Shown here in pieces: positions 8,928-17,763 of a DNA stretch of 64,000 nucleotides. A model generated the notes under the pieces. It saw only the letters and a program-made list of their open reading frames with translations, searched no databases and was not told where the DNA came from. Position 1 is the first letter of the stretch; each line of letters opens with the position of its first letter. Where the stretch lies: positions 7,220,564 to 7,284,563 of the forward strand of contig NZ_CP036266.1 in the NCBI RefSeq assembly GCF_007744075.1. Reading direction: 5' to 3'. Position numbers and translations under genes: made by a program. This stretch comes from Gimesia chilikensis (GTDB taxonomy: Bacteria > Planctomycetota > Planctomycetia > Planctomycetales > Planctomycetaceae).

Positions 8928-9914
8928 ATGGTAGACAAGATCAAAGTCGGACAGATCGGTGTAGGACACCCTCACGCCGGCGGTAAAATGCAGGCCTTTC
9001 GCAAATCGGCCGACTATGAAGTTGTAGGCGTCGTAGAACCCGACCCACAACTTCGCAAGTATGCAGAATCGACGGGCATTTACCAGGGGCTCCCGTTTCT
9101 GACGGAAGAGCAACTGCTCAATATCGATGGCCTGCAGGCGGTCGCCGTGGAGACCGAGGTCCCCGATCTCTTGAATACTGCGGAAACCTGCATTCGGGCG
9201 GGCAAACACATCCATCTCGATAAACCGGCTGGACTTTCACTACCCCACTTCAAACGAATTCTGGATCAGGCCGCCCAGAAACACCTGCTGCTGCAGATGG
9301 GTTATATGTATCGCTACAATCCCGGTGTGGTGCTGCTGCGAGATCTCCTGCAAAAAGGCTGGCTGGGTGAACCATTTGAAGTACACACTGTCATCAGCAA
9401 GAAGATGGATTCTGCCAGTCGAACTAAACTCGAACCCCAGCCGGGAGGAATGATGTTTGAACTGGGGTGCCATGTGATCGACCTGGTAGTTCAGATTCTG
9501 GGCCGCCCCGAAAACGTCACTGCGTTCTCACAGCATGCGTCCCAGATCGATGATCAACTGCAGGACAACATGCTGGCTGTGTTTCAATATCCCCGAGCGC
9601 TGGCCACGGTGAAATCGAGCTGTAATGAAGTGGATGGTTTCAACCGACGCCACATTCTTGTCTGTGGTTCCGAAGGCACTTATCATCTGCAACCATTCGC
9701 ACGACCGACGGCAAAACTGACTCTCGAGAAAGCCAAAGGCAAGTACCGCAAAGGGTCACAGGAAATTTCCTTCGACGGATATACCCGTTACCAGGATGAT
9801 GTGGCGGACATGGCTCGAATCATCCGACGTGAAAAAGATATGGACTTTTCCTATCAGCATGATCTGGACGTGCAGGAAACTGTGCTTAAATCGGCCAGCC
9901 TGCCGATCACCTGA
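8928..9914 (+). CDS. Gfo/Idh/MocA-family NAD(P)-dependent oxidoreductase
   Basis: A Rossmann fold at the N-terminus (VGQIGVGHPHAGGKMQAF) is followed by the conserved strand and lysine of the family (HIHLDKPAGLS, near residue 90). The C-terminal substrate domain carries GGMMFELGCHVIDLVVQILG. Family members oxidise or reduce sugars, inositols and related polyols; the substrate here cannot be read from sequence. GAAGGA lies 6 nt upstream of the ATG. Its position next to a sulfatase fits catabolism of sulfated carbohydrate, which is an inference from context. It converges with the LarA-like gene, 13 bp apart. Confidence 0.93.
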   Translation: MVDKIKVGQIGVGHPHAGGKMQAFRKSADYEVVGVVEPDPQLRKYAESTGIYQGLPFLTEEQLLNIDGLQAVAVETEVPDLLNTAETCIRAGKHIHLDKPAGLSLPHFKRILDQAAQKHLLLQMGYMYRYNPGVVLLRDLLQKGWLGEPFEVHTVISKKMDSASRTKLEPQPGGMMFELGCHVIDLVVQILGRPENVTAFSQHASQIDDQLQDNMLAVFQYPRALATVKSSCNEVDGFNRRHILVCGSEGTYHLQPFARPTAKLTLEKAKGKYRKGSQEISFDGYTRYQDDVADMARIIRREKDMDFSYQHDLDVQETVLKSASLPIT

Positions 9915-9927
9915 GTTGCAAATCCAC

Positions 9928-11169
9928 TCAGACCTGCTTGAGTTGACCGTAGGTATGCTGCGCAGAAGCGATCACGGTGACTGTCTCGTCGGTCTGCAGC
10001 AGGCGGCGGATCTCTGCTTCGTCTTCCAGGGGGATGATAAACAGATCTTCGACCCGGTCGCTGTCCGCCTGGCTTAACAGACAGACCAGCGCCCAGTCAC
10101 CCGCCAGCGCAAGTTGGGTCGCAGCCACCAGATCCAATGGCAGTTTGTCACGGAGTGGTTTGATCGCATCCAGTGGTTCATGACAACTGGCCAGCAACTG
10201 CATGCCTTCACCAAAGTCTGCGTCGATTTGAGTCAGTAGCACAACGCGACCATCCTGCGTCACCAGATTGCGTGCCGTCTCCAGGACGCTTCCCAGCTGA
10301 TTCCACTGGTGCCCCGCTGGTCCGCTCTCTATCGCAACCAGGATCATCTCGGCTTTATATTCCGGCTCGACGCGCCAGACACGATCGAGCAGTTCCTTGC
10401 CTTTTCGAAATGCAGCTTCCAGGCTGCCAAATATAATATCCGCAGCCTGTTGACCGCCGGCAGGAATGACCTGCAGGCTGTATTGTAATCCCAGCATCCA
10501 GCCCACTTCATCGATCAACTGCCGCAGGGGCCGACTGTCGGAGGGAGTCAGCTCACGGTGCGACTGCCCTCGACTTCTAACGATCGCTTCCATTGAGGAG
10601 AAGCCGGGGTACAGCGAACTGCCGCCCCCCGCATATCCGATGAGCGGATCGTAGCCGACTTTTTCGATCGGCAGAATGAAATCCGCTTCCAGCAGATGGC
10701 GGGAGAGGTAAATCCGTTCGCCTCCTGTCGACGTGCCCAGATATCCGAGGTCGTCTTGCGACTCAGGATTGTGAACGACCCAGTTCGCCTGTTGCTGCAA
10801 CTCATCTGACACTGAGTTCTGAAGATCCGATGCCCCACCCTCAGAATCAATGGCGGCCTGCAGAATCGTCAGATCTTCGATCGAAATTCCACATTTTAAA
10901 AGATACGCCCAGACGGCATCGATGATGGTCCCGGCTTCCGGTGCCTGCGGATCAACCAGGATGGTAATTTTATCTCCCGGTACAATGGCCAGATTGAGAG
11001 GCGGGAGTTCCAGCGGGCTGTTTAATGCCTGCTGCATTTTCTGCTTCACATCGGACAATGGTTCGGGCGACTGATGGTAGCAGATGACTCTTTCGGACGG
11101 GATTTCACATTGGAAATCCCCAGTCTGACCATATTTCAGTTCAATTTTGACAGTATCCGTGAGCGACAC
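9928..11169 (-). CDS. LarA-like (DUF2088) protein, probable non-racemase
   Basis: The N-terminal half resembles the LarA/DUF2088 fold: PGDKITILVDP (about residues 64-74), ISIEDLTILQA, ADFILPIEKVGYDPLIGYAGGGSSLYPG (about 162-189). In Lactiplantibacillus LarA, the matching stretch EPHF.AG.SGGRK carries catalytic His174 and Lys184, which holds the nickel-pincer cofactor. By eye these align with Asp174 and Ser184 here, and the G.H segment carrying His108 is replaced by AAIDSE. A lactate-racemase activity is therefore unlikely. The C-terminal half also fits (VVLLTQIDADFGEGMQLL). No larB, larC or larE is visible nearby. Divergent from the ECF sigma gene. Confidence 0.75.
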   Translation of the reverse strand: MSLTDTVKIELKYGQTGDFQCEIPSERVICYHQSPEPLSDVKQKMQQALNSPLELPPLNLAIVPGDKITILVDPQAPEAGTIIDAVWAYLLKCGISIEDLTILQAAIDSEGGASDLQNSVSDELQQQANWVVHNPESQDDLGYLGTSTGGERIYLSRHLLEADFILPIEKVGYDPLIGYAGGGSSLYPGFSSMEAIVRSRGQSHRELTPSDSRPLRQLIDEVGWMLGLQYSLQVIPAGGQQAADIIFGSLEAAFRKGKELLDRVWRVEPEYKAEMILVAIESGPAGHQWNQLGSVLETARNLVTQDGRVVLLTQIDADFGEGMQLLASCHEPLDAIKPLRDKLPLDLVAATQLALAGDWALVCLLSQADSDRVEDLFIIPLEDEAEIRRLLQTDETVTVIASAQHTYGQLKQV

Positions 11170-11397
11170 AACTTGATCCTGACTGACGCAACAACACTGG
11201 CTGATCCGATATGACGCGTCGAATCAGGGATTCTGGTTGTTGATTTAAGTGAAATCGGGTGACACACTGAAATGTTAGCGGTTTAGAGGTGAATTCTACA
11301 GGAATTGTGATCACAATATTAGAATAACATTGCAGATTGCGGTTCAGGAACCCGACCAGTTTCTTGAACAGCACCTGTTTTTTCCAGAAAGGTCATC

Positions 11398-11985
11398 ATG
11401 ACAGAAGACGATCAATTAATGATTCGAATTCAAAGTGGTGACCAGCGCGCCTTCGATGAACTTGTGGAAAAATATCAGGGCCCCCTGATTGGATTTTTTT
11501 TCCGGAACACCCGCGACTCCCAGCTCTCTGAAGACCTGTCCCAGGAAACGCTGCTGCGGGTCTACAACCAGTCGTGGGATTACCTGCCCCAGGGACGGTT
11601 CCGGGGCTGGATGTATCGAGTGGCCCGCAATCTGATGATCGACAGCATCCGCCGACAGTCGCATGATGCCCTGATCAAAGCATATACGGGAAAAAAACAG
11701 GACGAAGATGATTCCCTGAATCGACTGGCCAGCGAGGTCGTCTCGCCGGAAGAGAAGGCAAATATCAAGGAATTAGCGTTGATTGTAGATGAACTGCTGG
11801 GAACAATTCCTGAAGACCAGCGACTGACCTTCACACTGCACCATTATTCCGAACTGACCCTGAATGAGGTCGCGGACGTCATGGAAACAAACCTGGCCAC
11901 GGCCAAAAGTCGCCTGCGGCTGGCTCGCGAGAAACTGCGGGAAAAACTGAAACTGATGGGCGTCACTGGCCCGCAACAAAATTAA
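11398..11985 (+). CDS. ECF-type RNA polymerase sigma factor
   Basis: A 195-residue sigma-70 family protein. Region 2 includes DQRAFDELVEKYQGPLIGFF, LSEDLSQETLLRVY and FRGWMYRVARNLMIDSIRR. A short acidic linker follows, then region 4 with IPEDQRLTFTLHHYSELTLNEVA and an HTH in METNLATAKSRLRLAREKL. It would direct RNA polymerase to a small regulon. The PspA/IM30 gene starts 119 bp downstream on the same strand, which suggests control of envelope stress. No anti-sigma gene is adjacent. Confidence 0.93.
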   Translation: MTEDDQLMIRIQSGDQRAFDELVEKYQGPLIGFFFRNTRDSQLSEDLSQETLLRVYNQSWDYLPQGRFRGWMYRVARNLMIDSIRRQSHDALIKAYTGKKQDEDDSLNRLASEVVSPEEKANIKELALIVDELLGTIPEDQRLTFTLHHYSELTLNEVADVMETNLATAKSRLRLAREKLREKLKLMGVTGPQQN

Positions 11986-12104
11986 GAAATCACGAACTTT
12001 AAAAAGATATGAACCCACCGGCAACCGATTGCGTTGGTGTGAGCGGGCCTGGGAAATCGCATCCATTTTCATCAATTAACTGAAACAGTACGGAGAAGAG
12101 GGGA

Positions 12105-12659
12105 ATGAGCTATTTCAGCCGGCTCACTGATATTGTGACCTGTAATCTGACTCATCTGCTGGAAAACGCAGACGATCCCATTCAGGAAATCGAGCAGATC
12201 ATAGCCGAAATGAAAGAAGGCCTCGCGGGCGCTAACCGCAGCGTGAAAACTGCGACCTCCAACGAACGGGCGATTCAACAGGAACTGGAAGAACATCAGC
12301 AGCAGATCTTTCAATGGAAAGAGGCAGCCAAGAACGCCCTGGCGCTGGGTGATGAAGCGGAAGCCCGCAACTCCCTGGTCCGAAAACAGGAGATCGAAGA
12401 TCTCAAAGCCGGCCTGGAACAGCAGCACCGGGCAGCAGTCGCAACCCGCGAACATTTGACAACCACGCTGCACGCCCTGGAAGCCAGACTGGCCGAAGCC
12501 CGACGTAAGCAGGTGGAACTGACACAGCAGGCAGGAATCAGCAACGCTCCTGTCGAGGAAGTCGCCGAGGCTCCGGAACCGGAATCGACGGTCACTCCCT
12601 CCCGCTCCGAGCAGATCGACTCAGAACTGGCTGAATTAAAGCGGGAACTGGGACAATAA
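12105..12659 (+). CDS. PspA/IM30-family membrane stress protein
   Basis: Members bind stressed membranes as ESCRT-III-like oligomers. The N-terminus (SYFSRLTDIVTCNLTHLLENADDP) and following IQEIEQIIAEMKEGLAGANRSV match the family's first two helices, and the remainder is long amphipathic coiled coil (AEARNSLVRKQEIEDLKAGL). At 184 residues it is shorter than the usual 220 or so, and residues 145-165 form a Pro/Glu-rich tail before a last short helix. A GGAGAAGAGGGG purine stretch precedes the ATG. It probably forms a unit with the ECF sigma gene upstream. Confidence 0.88.
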   Translation: MSYFSRLTDIVTCNLTHLLENADDPIQEIEQIIAEMKEGLAGANRSVKTATSNERAIQQELEEHQQQIFQWKEAAKNALALGDEAEARNSLVRKQEIEDLKAGLEQQHRAAVATREHLTTTLHALEARLAEARRKQVELTQQAGISNAPVEEVAEAPEPESTVTPSRSEQIDSELAELKRELGQ

Positions 12660-13105
12660 CAACAGGCCCCGTCCGCTGACCCGGATTCGCGGTAAACTCC
12701 TCGATTTCGACAGGCATCATAAATCCGGCATAACCAGTTAAACTGGTTAGATTTAGGATAACCGAACCACCTTCAATCTGGACAGATGGTTCGAATGAGA
12801 AATTGTTTCTGAAGAAACCGCCAATCAGCAAGAAGGTACTTGCAACGGACCGGTTCTCATTTAGAATAAAAATAGATAAATAAAGGGGTTCGGAAGGTTT
12901 GAGCCTTGAACCGTCACTATCAGCCATGAGGTTGGAGCGACCGGTGCGGCTGGCATTATTCACCGAACCCGTATCTTCTTCGCCAAGGCATTCGTCTACC
13001 GTTTTTCAGGTTTAATCGGACTGAAATTCCCGAGACAATTGTCCGATGACGAATAACACAACTTCATTTCTCAATTTACATCATTGATGTCGGAGTCGCG
13101 CCACC
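12660..13105. other. Intergenic region with inverted repeats
   Basis: About 445 bp between two rightward genes. It holds a 19-bp palindrome at 12731-12749 (TAACCAGTT-A-AACTGGTTA) and a looser inverted repeat of CGAACCA and TGGTTCG just after it. A leftward open frame of 123 codons crosses it but runs into the PspA gene antisense and has no convincing start signal. Confidence 0.5.
12731..12749. repeat. 19-bp palindrome, possible operator
   Basis: Two 9-bp arms, TAACCAGTT and AACTGGTTA, pair perfectly around one base. There is no T-run, so it is not a plain terminator. The symmetry would suit a dimeric DNA-binding protein. Function is inferred from symmetry only. Confidence 0.4.
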
Positions 13106-14638
13106 ATGGCCAAAAAGTACCTGAACCTCGAAGAAGCAGCAGCGCAGCTGGGCATGGAAACTGAAGAACTCAACCGCCTGCGGGAAGCGGGCGACATTAG
13201 AGGCTTTGCCGACCGGGGTGCATGGAAGTTCCGTCTGGAAGATATCGAAGAACTGGGGCGAACACGGCAGGCAGATTCGGATCCCGCCATTCCCCTGTAT
13301 ACCGAAGATGCGGACCTGGAAGACGACGACCTGTTCGACTCCGGAATTCTGGATGAAGAAGAAATCTCCGCTGAATCAGACAGCGTAATCGATGAAGATG
13401 AAGTCGGTGAGCAGGCGACTGTGATTCGGGGCAGTGTCCATGACGATGATGATGAGCCAGTTGAATTAAGCAGCTCTGACAGCGATGTTCGTTTAGTAGT
13501 CGACGAAGGCGATGACCTGCAACTCGACAGCGAGCCCGAACTGGTTGCCGTCGGCGAAGACTCCGACAGCGATGTTCGCCTGACCGACGATTCGGGCATT
13601 GACATGAGCAGTGACAGTGATGTGAAGCTCGTTGATGCCGATGCGGAACAGGACGAGGAACTCATGGATCTGGACCTGGGAAGTGACAGCGATGTGAAAC
13701 TCGTTGCTGATGACTCCAGTCCGATGGGCAGCGAAAGCGACGTTGCTCTGGTAGGCAATGACGGCCTGGAACTGGTCAGTGACAGTGATGTCGCCCTGGT
13801 TTCAGATGAAGGCGATGATTCTTCCATCCTGGCCGAAGACAGTGGCATCTCACTGGCGTCGGACAGTGGTATCTCGCTGGCCGGCCCGCTGGACAGTGGA
13901 ATTTCCCTCGAAGCGGCCGATGAAAGTGGGATCTCACTGGGGGGAGACGATGACAGTGGTCTCTCGCTGGCCGATGATGAAAGCGGCATCTCACTGGAAG
14001 ACGATACAGGCAGCGATATCTCGATTACAGCCGATAGTGGAATCTCGCTGGAGCCGTTCGATGCTGAAGAAACCAATCCCATGATGGCATCCGGCGCGAG
14101 CAAAGATGCGACCATGGAAATTCCCGCGCTGGATGACGACGACGACAGCAGCTTCGACCTGTCTGCCGATGATTCGAACGCAGATACCAGCGTACTGATG
14201 CTGGATGATGAAGGCAGTGCCGGTGGATCTTCTGGATCCGTCATTCTGGACTCCGATGAAGATGGTGAATCCGGCATCTTTGATGAAGACGACGACTTCG
14301 CCAGCGACGACGGCATGTCAGATGTCTTTGATGAAGACGATGATGACTTCGACGACATCTACGACGCTGACGACGACGACTTCGACGATTCATTCCAGAG
14401 TGGAGAAAGCCACGCCGAGTTTGTCGCTCCCGCTTCCTTCGCCGGTGGACGTGGTGGTGCGATGGCCGCTCCCGAACCGGAGTGGGGGGTTGGCACCTTC
14501 GTCGCCCTGGGCTTCTCAACAGTGCTGATGTGTCTGTGCGGCGTCATGATGTATGATCTGGTTCGCACGATGTGGCACTACGACGATCCGTCCACATTCA
14601 GCTCGACTCTGCTGGATACTTTCGGCGGCTTGTTCTAA
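13106..14638 (+). CDS. Acidic Ser/Asp-repeat protein with N-terminal helix-turn-helix and C-terminal membrane segment
   Basis: Residues 1-50 resemble a MerR/excisionase-type helix-turn-helix (KKYLNLEEAAAQLGMETEEL, then GDIRGFADRGAWKFRLEDIEELGR). From about residue 115 to 330 the chain consists of degenerate acidic repeats of two kinds, SDSDV(R/K)LV and DSGISL(A/E). Two Asp/Glu runs follow (about 345-430), one reading DEDDDDFDDIYDADDDDFDD. Near residues 458-485 is one hydrophobic segment (VGTFVALGFSTVLMCLCGVMM). It could be a membrane-tethered protein that holds an HTH-like domain at the end of a long, highly negative spacer. I do not know its function. It is transcribed alone: a terminator follows at 14669. 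Confidence 0.8.
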   Translation: MAKKYLNLEEAAAQLGMETEELNRLREAGDIRGFADRGAWKFRLEDIEELGRTRQADSDPAIPLYTEDADLEDDDLFDSGILDEEEISAESDSVIDEDEVGEQATVIRGSVHDDDDEPVELSSSDSDVRLVVDEGDDLQLDSEPELVAVGEDSDSDVRLTDDSGIDMSSDSDVKLVDADAEQDEELMDLDLGSDSDVKLVADDSSPMGSESDVALVGNDGLELVSDSDVALVSDEGDDSSILAEDSGISLASDSGISLAGPLDSGISLEAADESGISLGGDDDSGLSLADDESGISLEDDTGSDISITADSGISLEPFDAEETNPMMASGASKDATMEIPALDDDDDSSFDLSADDSNADTSVLMLDDEGSAGGSSGSVILDSDEDGESGIFDEDDDFASDDGMSDVFDEDDDDFDDIYDADDDDFDDSFQSGESHAEFVAPASFAGGRGGAMAAPEPEWGVGTFVALGFSTVLMCLCGVMMYDLVRTMWHYDDPSTFSSTLLDTFGGLF

Positions 14639-14668
14639 GCTCGCAATCAGACATGTGACATACTTACA

Positions 14669-14705
14669 CAGACCGCAGGACACAGTTACCCTGCGGTCTG
14701 TTTTT
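14669..14705 (+). terminator. Rho-independent terminator after the acidic repeat protein
   Basis: A perfect 11-bp stem, CAGACCGCAGG with CCTGCGGTCTG, is followed by TTTTT. It begins 30 bp after the stop codon at 14638. Confidence 0.92.
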
Positions 14706-14855
14706 ATGCGCAGTTGAAGCTGCAAAGATGAAAAACTTCCCCCTTCTCAGGAGATCAATCCGGTCTGGGTGGGAATCAGGTCAGGCAGATCGATATAATC
14801 AGATCTGGTAAGTTTCAAATCGCCTCTTTCGTTTTCAATACTATCTGGTGTCTTT

Positions 14856-15917
14856 ATGCTGAACTGCAAATCGCTGCTCGTCTTTGTTCTCCTCGCTCAA
14901 TTCTCCGTCTCCCCTGCCCTGGCGCAGGAACGTCAGTTAACATATCGCGATCGACGACCGCAGGAATACAAGCTCACCGCACGGGCCAGTGAAATCGACC
15001 CCCGCGCCAAAGAACATCCGGAGATCGACTACGTCTTCGAAGCAAAGGGAAAAGTTCAGGATCTGGAACACGCCGTGGTCGATACACGGAAAAAGCCACG
15101 CGGCAAACTGGTCATCTGGCTGATGGGATATAACAGCCAGCTGTTTGACGGACTCTCTAAATTAGGTTTTCACGCGATTCAGGTGCATTATGCAAACCGC
15201 TGGTTCTCCAAAGTCTGTCGCGAGAATCCGGTTGGCGAGACCTGCCGGGGAAATGTGAGGCTGGAAGCTGCTACCGGCGAAGACTATAGCGATCAGGTTT
15301 CCATCCCGAAGCCCGATGGTATGAAAGAGCGGGCCCTGCAGTTCGTAAAATGGCTGGCGAAAAACAATCCCCAGGGAAAGTGGGACTATTACCTGACTCC
15401 CGACGGCAACGATCTGCGCTGGGATGATGTGATCATGGCGGGCAGTTCGCATGGTTCGACCACCGCTGCCCGTTTTGCCAAGCATCAAAAGGTGAGCCGG
15501 GTTGTGATGTTCTGTGGCCCCCGCGATCAGTATCAGAACTGGCAGTCCCTCCCTTCAGCAACTCCGACAAACCGCTACTTTGGATTTTCCCATGTGCTGG
15601 ACGGCGGTTGGACCGGCGACCATTACTGTCGTTCCTGGGAGCTGATTGGTCTCAATGAATACGGGCCGATTGTCAACGTCGATCAGTCGAAACCTCCTTA
15701 TGAAAATACACGGCGGCTGATTACCGACTTCGATGTCAAAAACAATACCCGCCGTGCCCATTCTTCCGTCGTCCCTGGTGGCAGTGCTGGTAAAAATGCG
15801 AAAGGCCAGTATATCCATGAAGCGGTCTGGCTGTACCTGTTTACGCATCCGGTCGACAAAGTTGGTAAGCCGGTTCCATTGGATCCGGGATGCGAGAAAA
15901 ACCAGCGAGACAGCTGA
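14856..15917 (+). CDS. Secreted alpha/beta-hydrolase-like protein (BPSS1187-type)
   Basis: A signal peptide (about residues 1-23, ending SVSPALA) exports the protein. The fold shows a strand KLVIWLMGYNSQLFDGLSKLG and a nucleophile elbow AGSSHGST with probable catalytic Ser198 in GxSxG form. A candidate His lies in AKGQYIHEAVWLYLF near the C-terminus. Two Cys pairs (SKVCRENPVGETC and DHYCRSW) may form disulfides. It resembles the BPSS1187 family of predicted hydrolases; the substrate is unknown. The HAD-like frame directly behind it overlaps only if the earliest ATG is used. Confidence 0.75.
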   Translation: MLNCKSLLVFVLLAQFSVSPALAQERQLTYRDRRPQEYKLTARASEIDPRAKEHPEIDYVFEAKGKVQDLEHAVVDTRKKPRGKLVIWLMGYNSQLFDGLSKLGFHAIQVHYANRWFSKVCRENPVGETCRGNVRLEAATGEDYSDQVSIPKPDGMKERALQFVKWLAKNNPQGKWDYYLTPDGNDLRWDDVIMAGSSHGSTTAARFAKHQKVSRVVMFCGPRDQYQNWQSLPSATPTNRYFGFSHVLDGGWTGDHYCRSWELIGLNEYGPIVNVDQSKPPYENTRRLITDFDVKNNTRRAHSSVVPGGSAGKNAKGQYIHEAVWLYLFTHPVDKVGKPVPLDPGCEKNQRDS

Positions 15918-15928
15918 GAGCTGAAACC

Positions 15929-16537
15929 GTGATTAAGGCCGTTATTTTTGATCTGTATGGGACTCTGCTGGAACTCACGCAGGATCACAGACCATTTTTA
16001 CAAGTGGCGAAACACTGTACCTCGCTGAGTGTTCAGGCAGCCATTCACAAAGCACTGGTCAATGACTGCCCCACTCTGGATTCTTATGCCAGTCTGCTCC
16101 GGTTGAAGACACAGCTCAACCTGGAGCGACTGGAACAGATCCTTGCTGATGACCTGCTCAAGGTGAGGCTCTTTCCGGATGTGCGATCTGCATTAGAAAA
16201 GCTTCAAAGTCGGCAGGTGAAAATTGCGGTCATCTCCAATTTAGCCACGCCTTACATCCGCCCCTTCGATTCGCATAATCTTCGCACTCACTTCGATGTT
16301 ATTCTCTTCTCGTGTGAATGTGGTCTCGCGAAACCTGATCCTGCGATTTATCAACGGGCCATCCAGCAACTGAATTTAGCCCCTGAAGAAATACTGATGG
16401 TTGGCGACAGCTATGCTTCGGATGTTGTCGGACCAGCGACAGCAGGCATCAAAGGCATTCATCTCGTGCGTTCGGGTGAAGGCAGTTCAGCATCGGCTGT
16501 GATCTCTGGTTTGGAATCACTGTTCGATTTTGTCTGA
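15929..16537 (+). CDS. HAD-superfamily hydrolase (probable phosphatase)
   Basis: Motif I, FDLYGTLLEL, lies at the N-terminus with the Asp nucleophile. Motif II is in VAVISNLATP-like sequence (VKIAVISNLATPYIRP), the motif III lysine is in CGLAKPDPAIYQ, and motif IV is MVGDSYASDVVGP. The cap is helical, between motifs I and II. This is the layout of phosphoglycolate phosphatase/haloacid dehalogenase-type enzymes, but the substrate cannot be deduced. I prefer the GTG at 15929 because the first strand then starts at residue 2. An ATG at 15890 would overlap the upstream hydrolase gene by 28 bp. Likely co-transcribed with that gene. Confidence 0.88.
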   Translation: MIKAVIFDLYGTLLELTQDHRPFLQVAKHCTSLSVQAAIHKALVNDCPTLDSYASLLRLKTQLNLERLEQILADDLLKVRLFPDVRSALEKLQSRQVKIAVISNLATPYIRPFDSHNLRTHFDVILFSCECGLAKPDPAIYQRAIQQLNLAPEEILMVGDSYASDVVGPATAGIKGIHLVRSGEGSSASAVISGLESLFDFV

Positions 16538-16559
16538 CTGGATCGGCCCGACACGCAGC

Positions 16560-17372
16560 TCACCCCTGAGGTAAACGTCCCCAGACCTGCACAATGCGGG
16601 GTAAGCCGGTGACGGTTCGCTCGTCTGCGGCAAATACATTGAGTTCATCCACGATCTGGTCAATTTCCTCTGTGGAAGCCAGTCCGTCTGCCAGAACCGT
16701 GTCGGCAATGTTTTCCATCGTCAAACCATTGAGCAGTTTGACCTCACCAGTCAGTCCCGTGGGTTGCACGACTGAAACGTGAATCGATTCCAGTCCAGCA
16801 TCTTTCACGAGCACAGGCAAGCGCTGTCCGATATGCGGATCACCGCCCCGGTTCTGAACGACGGTGCAATACAGTTCATAGAACCTGCGAAACGCACCAG
16901 CTTCCGGCCAGGCAAATGAACCACTGAAGTCGATGTCCTCCAGCGCCAGGATTCCTCCCGGACGTAACTGCTTTAGAAAAGAGCTGAGAACCGCTTCCGG
17001 ATTGCTGAGATGAGTCAGTACAAAACGGGAATAAACGACATCATATTCCGGCGGGCCTGCTGCATCCCGCACATCGACCCGACGATATTCCAGGTTGGAT
17101 AAACCCAGGTCACGAGCTTCCTCTTGCGCGACGGAGAGTTTGGTGGCATCAAGATCAATGCCGACAGCCCTGCCCGCGGGAGCAATGCGGCGGGCCAGTT
17201 CGCGCGTCACGTCTCCTCCGCCGCAACCCACATCCAGACAGTTCTGACCATCAACCAGTTCCAACCGGTTCAAAAACGAGGAAGTGCTCTCCAACATGAC
17301 ACGTGACAGAACACGTAACCGTTCCCGACCAGGCAGACCACCTCGAATCGCATAATGTGGAGTCTCAGTCAT
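16560..17372 (-). CDS. SAM-dependent class I methyltransferase
   Basis: The SAM site is clear: motif I CLDVGCGGGDVTRELA (near residues 45-60), an acidic residue after the second strand (AVGIDLDATKLSVA), then YDVVYSRFVLTHLSNPE and LRPGGILALEDIDFSG. This is the layout of UbiE/Coq5-like small-molecule methyltransferases. The acceptor substrate is unknown. I choose the ATG at 17372, with AAAGGA upstream; another ATG at 17384 has that AAAGGA directly against it, which is too close. It converges with the HAD gene. Confidence 0.88.
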   Translation of the reverse strand: MTETPHYAIRGGLPGRERLRVLSRVMLESTSSFLNRLELVDGQNCLDVGCGGGDVTRELARRIAPAGRAVGIDLDATKLSVAQEEARDLGLSNLEYRRVDVRDAAGPPEYDVVYSRFVLTHLSNPEAVLSSFLKQLRPGGILALEDIDFSGSFAWPEAGAFRRFYELYCTVVQNRGGDPHIGQRLPVLVKDAGLESIHVSVVQPTGLTGEVKLLNGLTMENIADTVLADGLASTEEIDQIVDELNVFAADERTVTGLPRIVQVWGRLPQG

Positions 17373-17763
17373 CCTTGTGTCCATTCCTTTGTTGAATAGA
17401 TTGAAATGTATGCTTATCAACAGCACGACGCTCTGCGACTTCTGCTGAAGTAACGCAAATTGTCGTCAGCGACTACCTTCTTTTTGAGAAGAGGGTGAGA
17501 TCCGTGCCCAAAGATGACTCACAGGGAAACTTCTATAGTAAAAACCAGAAGAGCAAACGGTTAATTCCCACCAGCCTGTTACTTACATCAAATTCCCGGT
17601 ACGCGCCACTTACGATCATGACGACTGAGAATCAGAATACTCTGAATTTATTCAGAAAATCAGAAAAAACCATGTAGTCTGCCTGCTTCATCTGGAATGT
17701 AGTTAGAAGGGGCCCTCTCCATTGGATTTGAGACACTGAAGTAGATCATATACAGGCCTACTG
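17373..17763. other. Intergenic region between methyltransferase and ECF sigma operon
   Basis: About 390 bp between divergent genes. A 60-codon rightward frame at 17495-17677 has no ribosome site and a composition (Asn, Ser, Thr) unlike its neighbours, so I do not call it. The region should carry the promoters of both flanking units. No hairpin stood out. Confidence 0.5.

Noticed and set aside
9911-9931. Hairpin CTGAGT/ACTCAG between the Gfo/Idh and LarA-like genes as terminator
   Set aside because: Stem of only 6 bp with no T-run on either side.
13081-14358. Long leftward frame of Ser-rich protein opposite the acidic repeat gene
   Set aside because: Its Ser-rich composition is just the reverse reading of the Asp/Ser repeat codons; it has no ribosome site or domain.
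17495-17677. 60-codon rightward frame before the ECF sigma gene
   Set aside because: No ribosome site, biased composition and no recognisable feature.
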